A DNA stretch of 54,170 nucleotides from Clostridiales bacterium UBA1390 (GTDB lineage: Bacteria > Bacillota > Clostridia > Lachnospirales > Bianqueaceae). A model generated the notes under the pieces. That model worked only from the letters and a program-made list of their open reading frames with translations, made no database searches and was not told the origin of the DNA. Of this stretch, positions 25,383-34,200 are shown one piece after another (the first letter of the stretch is position 1; the number at the start of each line of letters is the position of its first letter). Position numbers and translations under genes: made by a program. The stretch lies in the NCBI GenBank assembly GCA_002305315.1, contig DBQQ01000006.1, positions 253,492 to 307,661 on the forward strand, given 5' to 3'.

Positions 25383-25460
25383 CACCCCTTGGCGGCAAAC
25401 TCGCGGCGTGGCTCAATACCTACACCACTAGGTAGCTGTCATGCCACGCCTATTATACCA
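25383..25460 (-). repeat. Structured promoter/leader repeat, copy D (truncated, upstream of hypA)
   Basis: Minus strand: extended -10 TGG-TATAAT (25452-25457), AGGCGTGGC, a 30-base loop, GCCACGCCG, then GAGTTTG-C-CGCC-AAGG-GG. Here the second hairpin loses its 3-prime arm: instead of CAAACTC the sequence continues TGAAAAGGAG, the hypA ribosome site. So the element is fused to the start of the hyp/ech operon. No good -35 at normal spacing is visible; the TG extension is present. Confidence 0.82.
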
Positions 25461-25508
25461 CAAATTTTCTCAATGGACGGAATTTTTTTCTTTTTTCCAA
25501 ATGTTTCT

Positions 25509-26870
25509 TTATTTCGCAACAACACGATATTTTTTCAGATCGCATCGTTTATAATAAATATAGATAATGACGCTGCACAGAATCCATCCAAAGGGATAGC
25601 CCAACGCGACCCAGATGACCGATTCCGTCAGTCTGGAAATGATGAAGAGGTAGATCTGACGAAATACAATGAAACAGCTCATCATAATAATCATCGGCGC
25701 CTTCGTATTTCCTACTCCTCGAAGGGATCCCGCATAGACCTGATTCGCGCATTGGCACAGGAAGAACGGCATCATCATACGCAGAAACAGCGTGCCATAA
25801 TCCAGCACTTCCGGTTCCTGATTAAACAGGGCTACCAGAGGTGTCGCAAAAATCATGATCGGAATCATGATAATAACCGTCATAATCAGAGACATGATAA
25901 ATGCCACGGTAGATCCTTTCTTGGCACGCTCTACCTGATTGGCTCCCAGGTTCTGTCCCACAAACGTCGTGATAGACAAGGAGACGCTCTGAATCGGCAG
26001 CATGCAGAACTTATCAATCTTACCGTAAGAAGACCATCCGGCCATGCAAGAAGACCCAAATTCGTTGATATAAGATTGTACAAAAACATTGGAAAAGGCC
26101 GTGATCGCCATCTGCAACGCGGAGGGAAGACCAATTTTCACAATTTTGCCCAGCATCCAACTGGTCAATCGTACACGGCGCCAGATGATTTTATAAGAAG
26201 CGGTCTCCCTCGTCAACGTCCACATGGTCAGAATCGCGGACGCAAACTGTGAAATAATCGTCGCATAAGCGACTCCTGCCACTCCCCAGTGGAATACAAC
26301 GACGAAAACCAGATCCAGTACGATGTTCATGATGGCAGATACGATCAAAAAATATAGCGGTCTCCTGGAGTCTCCGACTGCCCGAAGGATACCCGCGCCC
26401 ATGTTATAGAACATCAGCCCGGATACGCCTGCGAAATAGATCGTCAGATAGGTCGTTGCCTCCGGCATGACATCATCCGGCGTTCCCATCAGATGCAGCA
26501 TCGGCTGTACCAGCACGACGCCCAGAATGGTAAAGACCACACTCAGAACAAAGGTTAGCGCGATCGTAGTATGTACGGCGGTTTGCACATTTTCATCGTC
26601 TCTGGCTCCGAAATACTGGGAAATCACCACGCCCGCACCTGTGGCCATACCGGAAAAGAATCCGATGAGCGTATTGATAATACTGTCAGAAGACCCCACG
26701 GCTGCCAGTGCTTCTTTACCGACAAAATTTCCCACAACGATGCTGTCCACTGTATTATATAACTGCTGAAACAGGTTACCGACCAAAAGCGGCAACGCAA
26801 ACCACAACAGTTGTTTCCAGATGACACCCTCTGTCATGTTCACATCTTTATGAAGACTTAACTTTCTCAT
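25509..26870 (-). CDS. MATE family multidrug/metabolite efflux transporter
   Basis: A 453-residue transporter with about twelve membrane helices in two MATE halves. Typical blocks: QLLWFALPLLVGNLFQQLYN at the start of helix 1, FVGKEALAAVGSSDSI, and MATGAGVVISQYFGARD; the second half shows QSVSLSITTFVGQNLGANQ. It exchanges sodium or protons for organic cations; the natural substrate is unknown. A GAGAG-rich site lies about 8-10 bases upstream of the ATG. It starts 45 bases after the stop of the IlvD-family gene on the same strand, so the two may be cotranscribed. Confidence 0.93.
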   Translation of the reverse strand: MRKLSLHKDVNMTEGVIWKQLLWFALPLLVGNLFQQLYNTVDSIVVGNFVGKEALAAVGSSDSIINTLIGFFSGMATGAGVVISQYFGARDDENVQTAVHTTIALTFVLSVVFTILGVVLVQPMLHLMGTPDDVMPEATTYLTIYFAGVSGLMFYNMGAGILRAVGDSRRPLYFLIVSAIMNIVLDLVFVVVFHWGVAGVAYATIISQFASAILTMWTLTRETASYKIIWRRVRLTSWMLGKIVKIGLPSALQMAITAFSNVFVQSYINEFGSSCMAGWSSYGKIDKFCMLPIQSVSLSITTFVGQNLGANQVERAKKGSTVAFIMSLIMTVIIMIPIMIFATPLVALFNQEPEVLDYGTLFLRMMMPFFLCQCANQVYAGSLRGVGNTKAPMIIMMSCFIVFRQIYLFIISRLTESVIWVALGYPFGWILCSVIIYIYYKRCDLKKYRVVAK

Positions 26871-26915
26871 GATTTCACTTCTCTCTTTTTATTTTCCCCT
26901 CTTTTGAATCCCTGC

Positions 26916-28634
26916 TTATTCCATATATCCTCCCTTCATGGGAGAAACCGCATGCTCCGAATATAACTTCAGCACGCCGGACGTATACTTCGCCTTGTGC
27001 GGCTTCCACAACGCTTTTCTCTCTTCTAAAATCTGTTGTATCTCCCCTGGCTCCCTGCGTTGATTCTTCACTCCCACAATTTGAAGCGTCCGGTTCGGAA
27101 TATCCAGTTCAATTAAATCATCCTCTTCCAAAAGAGCAATCGGTCCTCCGGAAAATGCCTCTGGAGAAACATGGCCGATCGCCGGTCCCCGGGAAGCTCC
27201 GGAGAAACGGCCGTCGGTAATCAGCGCGATACTCTTGCTGAGTTCCGGATCCGAGGAAATCGCTTCCGTCGTATAAAACATCTCTGGCATTCCACTGCCC
27301 TTAGGCCCTTCATATCGAATGATGACCGCATCTCCGGGATGAATCTTATGGTGCAGCACCGCGTCAATCGCTTCTTCTTCACAATCAAAGGGCTTGGCTC
27401 GAAGCACCTGATAGAACATCTCCTGGGGCAAAGCCGCATGCTTAACTACGGCTCCTTCCGGCGCCAGGTTCCCGGTCAACACCGCGATTGCTCCCTCTTC
27501 TCGAATGGGCTGGTCAAAGGGACGAATCACGTCCTGCCTCTGAAGACCTTGTGCACGCAGACGCTGTTCTCCCCTTTCATAAAAATCGGTTTCTCGTAAA
27601 GCCGCCAGATTTTCCCCTATGGTTTTTCCGGTGACTGTCATTGCGTCCAGATGCAGCAAGGGCTTAATCTCTTCCATAATTGCCGGTACGCCGCCAGCAT
27701 CATGAAAGAAAGAGGCAGGCCACCGTCCCGTAGGACGGATATCTAATAAATACCTGGCCTTTCTGTGCAGACGGTCAAAAGTCTCTCCGGAGAGTTCAAT
27801 CCCCAGCTCGTGTGCAATCGCCGGAATATGCAGCAATGAATTCGTAGATCCAGAAATTGCCGCGTGAACCATAATAGCGTTTTCAAAGGAGTCCATCGTC
27901 ACAAAATCCCGTGGATGACGGCCCTCACGCGCCAGCTGTACCGAGAGGCGCCCTGCCTCATAAGCGGATTGCCGCAGATCCGGATCCAACGCTCGCATCA
28001 GCGCAGTCCCCGGCAGCATGAGCCCTAATGCCTCTGCCGTGATCTGCATAGTGGAAGCTGTCCCCATAAAAGAACAGGCGCCACAGGAAGGACAGGCCGA
28101 TAATTTATACTTTTCAAACTCTTCCTGGGAAATCTCTCCTCGCTCGTACATCGCAGAATACGTCCCGATCTGTTCCAGCGTTAAAAGATTGGGGCCGGGA
28201 TCCATGACGCCGCCCGTAATCACGACCGCTGGCAGATTCAGCCTTCCCAGGGCCATCAGACAGGCTGGTACGGATTTATCACAACTGGCAATATAGACAG
28301 CTCCGTCAAACCCCGTGGCCGATCCATGGATCTCCATCATATTCGCGATCATATCCCGCTGCGCTAATGAAAAATTGATGCCATCGTGTCCCTGCGCAAG
28401 TCCATCACAGATATCTGTCACAAAGTACCGGGCCCCTTTACCGCCCGCATCCTGGATCCCACGAAGGGCTTCCTGCACCAAAACATCCAAATGAGCACTT
28501 CCCGGGTGACTGTCCCCGAAAGTGCTTTCTACAAGAATTTGTGGTTTCTCAAGGTCTTCTCGGCTCCACCCCATACCAATCCGCAACGGATCATTCTCTG
28601 GCGCCAGAGCCCGAACCTGTTGACTATGCAGCAT
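26916..28634 (-). CDS. IlvD/Edd-family dehydratase, probably a sugar-acid dehydratase
   Basis: A 572-residue Fe-S dehydratase of the dihydroxy-acid/sugar-acid family. Conserved parts: TDICDGLAQGHDG, ASCDKSVPACLMA (Cys ligand and the Lys that is carbamylated), SCGACSFMGTA (Cys ligand) and ITDGRFSGASRGPAIGHVSPEA. The usual first cluster ligand in PCN is missing: the region reads DSHPGSAHL. The N terminus GMGWSREDL, GSTNSLLHIPAIAH and the overall pattern resemble the YjhG/YagF xylonate dehydratase branch more than IlvD, and there are no branched-chain biosynthesis genes nearby. I therefore favour a sugar-acid substrate. AAAGGA precedes the ATG. The next gene is a MATE exporter. Confidence 0.85.
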   Translation of the reverse strand: MLHSQQVRALAPENDPLRIGMGWSREDLEKPQILVESTFGDSHPGSAHLDVLVQEALRGIQDAGGKGARYFVTDICDGLAQGHDGINFSLAQRDMIANMMEIHGSATGFDGAVYIASCDKSVPACLMALGRLNLPAVVITGGVMDPGPNLLTLEQIGTYSAMYERGEISQEEFEKYKLSACPSCGACSFMGTASTMQITAEALGLMLPGTALMRALDPDLRQSAYEAGRLSVQLAREGRHPRDFVTMDSFENAIMVHAAISGSTNSLLHIPAIAHELGIELSGETFDRLHRKARYLLDIRPTGRWPASFFHDAGGVPAIMEEIKPLLHLDAMTVTGKTIGENLAALRETDFYERGEQRLRAQGLQRQDVIRPFDQPIREEGAIAVLTGNLAPEGAVVKHAALPQEMFYQVLRAKPFDCEEEAIDAVLHHKIHPGDAVIIRYEGPKGSGMPEMFYTTEAISSDPELSKSIALITDGRFSGASRGPAIGHVSPEAFSGGPIALLEEDDLIELDIPNRTLQIVGVKNQRREPGEIQQILEERKALWKPHKAKYTSGVLKLYSEHAVSPMKGGYME

Positions 28635-28741
28635 GTATATCCATCCTTTCTACATGAACAATAGCATACACCAATCGCCATGTAAAATCCATGTAATATT
28701 GCGGAAGAAACCTAGATTATTCATGACGATCTATAGAAATC

Positions 28742-28796
28742 AAAAAGGAGCGTCGCTCCATCATCTATGTATCGATGAATGCGCTGCACTCCTTTG
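28742..28796 (-). terminator. Terminator after the metal ATPase gene
   Basis: Minus strand: arms AAAGGAG and CTCCTTT enclosing weaker GCGC and ATCGAT/GATGATG pairing, followed by TTTTT. A long imperfect hairpin just past the ATPase stop codon. Confidence 0.75.
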
Positions 28797-28805
28797 GACT
28801 TGATT

Positions 28806-30665
28806 TTACAGATCTTTGGCTTTCAGCAAAAATGCGGAATTCACGATGACAAAGACGGAACCTGCATTATGTACCAGCGCGCCTACTACCGGGTTGAGAA
28901 TTCCTGTCATGGCTAACAAAATCGCCGCAAAATTGAGCAGCATGGAGAACGCCAAATTATATCGGATTTTTGTCATCATCTTTCTGGCCAGCCGCACAAG
29001 ATGCGGTAATTGCCGTATCTCATCATTGACAAGGACAATGTCGGCTGCATCCACCGCGATATCGCTGCCGATTCCTCCCATGGCGATCCCGACATGGGCT
29101 TTTTTCAATGCGGGGGCGTCATTCACACCATCTCCCACCATACATACCTGATCACCCGAACGCTGGACCTGATCGATATATGCCAGTTTATCTTCCGGAA
29201 GGCACTGCGCCTTCCATTCTTCCACAGCAAGTTCCTCTGCAATGTGTCTCGCGGCGCTCTCGTGATCTCCCGTCAAGAGTACTGGCTTGACTCCCACTTC
29301 CCGCAAGCGAGAAATCGTAGTCTTCGCATCGGAACGCAACGTATCCGCTAACGCAAGGAAGCCAATCATTTTCTGATTCCGTGCAATGTATGTCACTGTA
29401 CAGCCTTCCTGTTGATATTTTTGAGCCTGCAGATCCGTAGGAATCTCGATTCCCTGTTCCCGCATACATTCCAGATTGCCCGCCAGCACAGAATCTCCCT
29501 GTACTTCCGCCACAATTCCCCGGCCTGGCATCATTTGAAATCCGTCAGGAATCTGCGGAGATCTTCCTGTCCGATTCTGATATCCCTGTACAATCGCTTT
29601 GCCCAGGGGATGCTCCGAGCGGGATTCTGCCGAAGCCGCCAGGGCAAATACGTCTTCTTGGCTTATTTCAGGACTTATCGCTACCACGTCCACGACCTCC
29701 GGTACTCCTGCTGTCAATGTGCCGGTTTTATCCAATGTGATGCGATGGACCTGAGCCAGACGTTCCAGCGCATCTCCTTCTCTGACCAGGAATCCGTGCT
29801 TCGTGGCATTGCCGATCGCAGCCATAATCGCCGTCGGCGTTGCCAATACCAATGCACAGGGACAAAACACCACCAGAATCGTCACGGCTCGAATGACTTC
29901 TCCCGTAATCAGCCACGTCAAAACCGCCGCAGAAAGTGCAATCACCACGATCCATGTGGCCCAACGGTCGGCCAGACGAACGATCTTGGCTTTCCCAGCA
30001 TCCGCGGATTGCACCAGGCGGATCATCCGCTGAATCGAACTATCTTCTCCCACCTTCGTGGCCTTCATATCAAAGGATCCAAATTGATTGACGGTTCCGC
30101 TGAAGACTTCATCTCCCGCCTCTTTGTCCACAGGGAGTGACTCACCTGTCATGACCGATTGATTGATCGATGTATGACCTGACAGAATCGTTCCATCCAC
30201 CGGAATCGTCTCACCAGGTAAAACACGCAGATGATCGCCTACTGCAACCTCCTCCGCGGGAATCACACACTCCGTATCCTTTCGAATCACACGCGCCGTT
30301 CTTGGCGTCAGGTGTACCAGCCGTTCGATGCCTGCCCGGGCTCGGGATACCGTCAGTTCCTCCAGGAACCCGCCCAGCTGCATAATGAACGCTACTTCCC
30401 CCGCCGCGAAAATCTCTCCAATCAAAACGGATGCGATGAGCGCTATAGACACGAGGACATCCGCCTTGATATCCCCTTCTGTCACCAGTCCGATGATGGC
30501 TTCCAGAATGATGGGCACTCCGCATAGTACCACGGGGATCCACGCCCAGGAGAAAAAGAACGGCACCTGCAAAAGACTCAAGATCAGCGCTGCCGCCGAC
30601 AGGAGGAGAAACGCAATGTCCCGTTTTGTTCCACCCCACTCCAACAGTTTTTTCAATGTATCCAT
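28806..30665 (-). CDS. P1B-type heavy-metal translocating ATPase
   Basis: A 619-residue metal pump. There is no N-terminal HMA or His-rich metal domain. The metal-site helix contains CPC (VVFCPCALVLATPTAIMAAIG). The actuator loop has MTGESLPVDK, the phosphorylation site is DKTGTLT, the nucleotide domain SEHPLG, and the hinge MVGDGVNDAPAL. The last helix pair contains HNAGSVFVIVNSA. CPC and an adjacent CsoR-type repressor with Cys-His-Cys ligands argue for Cu(I), but the final helices do not show the classic MxxS copper motif, so another soft metal remains possible. AGGAGG precedes the ATG. It is driven by its own near-consensus promoter with a CsoR-like operator in the spacer. Confidence 0.92.
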   Translation of the reverse strand: MDTLKKLLEWGGTKRDIAFLLLSAAALILSLLQVPFFFSWAWIPVVLCGVPIILEAIIGLVTEGDIKADVLVSIALIASVLIGEIFAAGEVAFIMQLGGFLEELTVSRARAGIERLVHLTPRTARVIRKDTECVIPAEEVAVGDHLRVLPGETIPVDGTILSGHTSINQSVMTGESLPVDKEAGDEVFSGTVNQFGSFDMKATKVGEDSSIQRMIRLVQSADAGKAKIVRLADRWATWIVVIALSAAVLTWLITGEVIRAVTILVVFCPCALVLATPTAIMAAIGNATKHGFLVREGDALERLAQVHRITLDKTGTLTAGVPEVVDVVAISPEISQEDVFALAASAESRSEHPLGKAIVQGYQNRTGRSPQIPDGFQMMPGRGIVAEVQGDSVLAGNLECMREQGIEIPTDLQAQKYQQEGCTVTYIARNQKMIGFLALADTLRSDAKTTISRLREVGVKPVLLTGDHESAARHIAEELAVEEWKAQCLPEDKLAYIDQVQRSGDQVCMVGDGVNDAPALKKAHVGIAMGGIGSDIAVDAADIVLVNDEIRQLPHLVRLARKMMTKIRYNLAFSMLLNFAAILLAMTGILNPVVGALVHNAGSVFVIVNSAFLLKAKDL

Positions 30666-30701
30666 GAAAACGCCTCCTGATACTCATAGAAATACATGTT
30701 C

Positions 30702-30730
30702 ATTATACCTATAGGGGTATAGGTTGTCAA
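30702..30730 (-). promoter_or_regulatory. Promoter with embedded CsoR-type operator (metal ATPase)
   Basis: -35 TTGACA (30725-30730), 17-base spacer, -10 TATAAT (30702-30707), both perfect consensus. The spacer plus -10 edge form the partial palindrome TATACCCCTATAGGTATA, matching the csoR operator at 15 of 18 positions. A repressor bound here would cover the RNA polymerase site. Confidence 0.85.
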
Positions 30731-30811
30731 GAGGATATTTCTTTTCTCCAGAACAGGGAAGAAGAACTCCTCATCCAATACACAAAAGAACCCGCAGAAT
30801 CATTCTTATAC

Positions 30812-30857
30812 AAAAAGAGTGTGTGAAAACCGAAACCTCGCATTTTCACACACTCTT
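30812..30857 (-). terminator. Terminator of csoR
   Basis: Minus strand: arms AAGAGTGTGTGAAAA and TTTTCACACACTCTT (15 bp) followed by TTTTT; it begins a few bases past the csoR stop codon. It separates csoR from the ATPase. Confidence 0.93.
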
Positions 30858-30860
30858 CTT

Positions 30861-31136
30861 TTATCCCATATTGGAGAATCTTTCTACTGCTTTCGTGAAA
30901 TTCGCAATGGTCTGATCCGGGTCTCCATGTTCCAGTCCATCCCGCACACAATGCTTGATATGTCCCTCCAGAACGATCTGTCCGCATTTATGCAACGCAG
31001 ATTTTGCCGCATTCAGCTGGGACAGCACATCCTCACACGGGATATCTTCGTCGATCATGCGGTCAATGGCCTGTACCTGTCCAATGATCTTCTTGAGTCT
31101 TCGATGCAGATTCTCCGCATCCATACACTGCCGCAT
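30861..31136 (-). CDS. csoR: CsoR-family copper-sensing repressor
   Basis: A 91-residue all-helical repressor of the CsoR/RcnR family. The Cu(I) ligand set is in place: Cys34 (DIPCEDVLSQ), His59 and Cys63 (EGHIKHC). The helical core GQVQAIDRMIDEDIPC is typical. I chose ATG 31136, eight bases after AGGAGG; a GTG three codons upstream lies within that ribosome site and is unlikely. Copper binding would release the repressor from its operators, one in its own leader (31150-31167) and one in the promoter of the metal ATPase downstream. Autoregulation is therefore likely. Confidence 0.93.
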   Translation of the reverse strand: MRQCMDAENLHRRLKKIIGQVQAIDRMIDEDIPCEDVLSQLNAAKSALHKCGQIVLEGHIKHCVRDGLEHGDPDQTIANFTKAVERFSNMG

Positions 31137-31149
31137 CTTCCTCACCTCC

Positions 31150-31200
31150 TATACCACTGGGGGTATATGTATATTATCCCTCTTCTTCAGGATTTGTCAA
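31150..31200 (-). promoter_or_regulatory. csoR promoter and operator
   Basis: -35 TTGACA (31195-31200), -10 GATAAT at 16-base spacing (31173-31178) or TAATAT at 18. The partial palindrome TATACCCCCAGTGGTATA (31150-31167) lies just downstream of the -10 and touches the ribosome site. The -35 overlaps the stop codon of the GH106-like gene. Confidence 0.8.
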
Positions 31201-34200
31201 GAGGAAATCGGTCGAAGCGGCTGCTGACGATACGGCCGGATCCATACATCTCCTATGATGCCATATGCCTGCACCGTAGGAAACGTATCTGTCCAGGCAG
31301 AATTCTGTGCTTGGTAGCCTCTTGCCAACATTCGATTGGTCAGCGTCGTCGTCACTTCCAGTTCGATCTCATTCGCACCGGCGTGCAGATACGCGCTGAT
31401 ATCCGCCCGGAGGGTTCGGGTATCCAGGAACGCAGCCTCTTCTCCATTGACTCGCACCTTCACCGTACCACCCCCCGCAAATGAGAGCTGCAAATAGGCG
31501 CCCAGCGACTCCTCCGCGTCCCACGTATACGTTGTCCTGTATCGGCCGATGCCAGATACCTGGCTCATGTCCGGATGCTCTCCGGATAGCTGCTCCAATT
31601 GTTCCGCAGAGGCAGGCAGATCCTTCCAGGGGACTAATGGCGCATCCGAGAATGTAAGCGCGGTCTTCCTGGTCGTATAATATACTTCTCGCGTCACATG
31701 GCCAAATTTCTCCTCGGTCAGAACCTGTTTCTCGCCCTCATCCCAGTCCTCGATTTCGACATCCCAATGCCGCAGCACGGTCGGTTCCGGCACGGCTAGG
31801 GCCGTCTTCGTCTCCTGGCCATCACTCCAGGCGGCCGTATACTCTCCGGATTGGAAGGCCATGCCATAGGCATATCCATCTTGCAGCCGAATCGCGTCCC
31901 ATGTCGAGGCTACCGCGTGCAGCGCCTCTTTCTCTGTAAGATCCAGTGCGATCAGGCAGGCTTCTCCGCTGGAAAGCGTCAACGGGACGCAGGTATATCC
32001 CTCCTGGACCTGGTAGGTGCCGATGGGCTCTACCTGTCCGTTCCAGACATTGATCCGATAGGGCACGCCTTCCCCCTCCAGCCGCAGCGTGAAAGAGAGT
32101 GCCGGAGCATCCTTCTCTACAGCAAACTTATACGAATAGACGAAGGTGTAAAACATCCCTTTCTCCCGATCCCACCGGGAAGAAGTCAGAATCCTGTTAT
32201 TCGCCTCTTCGAATCCCGCTCGGGGATGAACGCCCATCTGCCGCAGCGCATCCAATACGTCCTTCGGCGTGTCAAGCTCCCGCACGTTCGGCAGCGCTTT
32301 GATATCCGTCACGATCTGCGCCAACTCTGTATCCGTCCGCATCAGATACGGACTTTTAGAGGCGGCTTTCTCATACACATTCTCCGGGCCCTCATAGGTC
32401 ACCGTTTCGCGCGTGTGGTTGACAAACAGAACCGGCAAGCCCGCGCGCGCCAGTTCCAGAATCTGTCTGGCGCTATCCGGCTCCAGCGTATCCTGATACA
32501 GCAGCACCGCCTTATACGCCGGTCCATCGGGCTGCAGCGCTTCCCCGGTCCATCGGACATGGTCCGTATCCTCTAAAAGCATCGGCGAGAAATAATCATA
32601 GGTATAGCCCGCTTGCTGTAAGGACAGATCCTTCCAGAAATAGGCCATGTCATGCATCATATAATTCGTCTCAAAGGTCTTATAAGCCTCCGGATTCCCA
32701 TAATTGATAAAGGCATAATCGGTCCGCAGAATCGCCAGATCCCGCACAGCCGTCCCCTGGCGCATGGCCTTCTGCACACGCCCCAGCATCCGCGTCCACT
32801 GCGGATAGTGCAGGGAAGCCGGCTGACGGCTGCTGAACCGCTCCGAAAACTTGGGGTACATGCCCTCGTGTCCGGGCCAACGCGTCGAGCTCTCGGACCC
32901 TTCGATGGCAGAGTATCCGTGGAACACCGTCCGATTGATGCCCTCCGCAAACTGCAGATTGCAAAGCTGCGTCCAGGTGTCCATGTTATAATAATAGTTG
33001 TGTCCGTGTACGGCGCCGGTCTCGCTGGAAAAGAGCCGACCATACATGTTCGCGGAACCGGATTCACCCCGATACAGATCCACTTCCGCTGTCTGCGCGA
33101 AGGATTCTGTCTCGATCCCATCCACCACAGCGGCAGGCAGGGAGATCTCAAAATTGACTCCATAGGAAGGCTCGGCCCGCAGCGTCATGTGCAGCGAATG
33201 GAGCCAATCGGCCAGCGGCCCCAGCAGATTTTCCACGTAGAGACAACTGATCACATGCGCATAGTCTGTCCGCACACGCCGAACGAGATCCTCCGCGCCC
33301 GGCGCCGTATAATCGTATACCTTGGGCCGTCTGGATGTCACTCGCGCGTTATCCATCGTTACGAGCGGCAGGTACTTGGTGATATCATAGCCCTTACGGC
33401 GCTGGAACTCTTCTTTCAGATGATATCCCCAGAAAATTCCGCCGGCGCCATACGTTAAGAGCTCCAGAGAATCCATGTAGATCTCGCCTCTGCCGTTTTT
33501 CCGAATCATCGCCTTCAGATCCTCTGTCAGCACGACTTCTTCCCAATAATCGATGAGTGCCTCTACGCCGTACCGATCCATGTAATTGATCGTATAGTTG
33601 GTACTGACGGAAGGGGACGCGGTCTGTCCCGTTCCATGCATAAAGTAGCAGAACAGGGCATACTGACCATCCTCCGGCGCCTGGTACCGCAGCACATACG
33701 CACCGTCTTCCTGGCGCACCTGATCCGTCAGATCCACCAGTGTGGACGCATCCAACGCACCGGTGCCGCTTCCCTCCCGGTACGCGTAGTCCTGGCCGGC
33801 CCCTTCCCTCGCCTTGATCAGCTTGGCCGCTACGATGCCCTGGAATACATGCTCGGTATAGGTGGCCGCGGATCCATGGATATCGCCGGCTACCGCCTCG
33901 ATATGCACCGGATAGGGAATCTTCCCCTCGAAACACTCGCCCGGCTGCAGGAGAATCGTAGCGTAATCCAGTTCCTTGGAAGCAGCCTTATGATCCGGGT
34001 TATAGGGACGTCCCTGCCATACATAGGTATCCGGCAGATTCGCTGTGGCCCAGTGTGATCCGCTGGTCAGACTGAAACCCAGACCTCGTTCCGTCGCCTC
34101 CTGAATAATCAGCCGGCTGTCACTGGTCCATTCCTCGGATCCCCAGCCATAGATCGAAGAATCCGCACCTGGCTCCGGCATGGCCAGAAACTCCGCCGCG

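Noticed and set aside
8906..25460. Repeat copies interpreted as a CRISPR array or insertion sequence ends
   Set aside because: The copies are single and thousands of bases apart, with no spacers, no cas genes, no transposase and no clear target-site duplications.
25287..26252. 321-codon plus-strand frame over the MATE gene and hypA
   Set aside because: It crosses repeat copy D and two opposite genes, and is rich in His, Arg and Gln as antisense frames often are.
26916..28634. Annotation as ilvD, dihydroxy-acid dehydratase of valine/isoleucine synthesis
   Set aside because: The first Fe-S ligand Cys is missing, YjhG-like blocks are present, and no ilv neighbours are visible; kept as a family-level call.
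32652..33458. 268-codon plus-strand frame in the large glycosidase
   Set aside because: Antisense shadow with no start signal and no homology visible.
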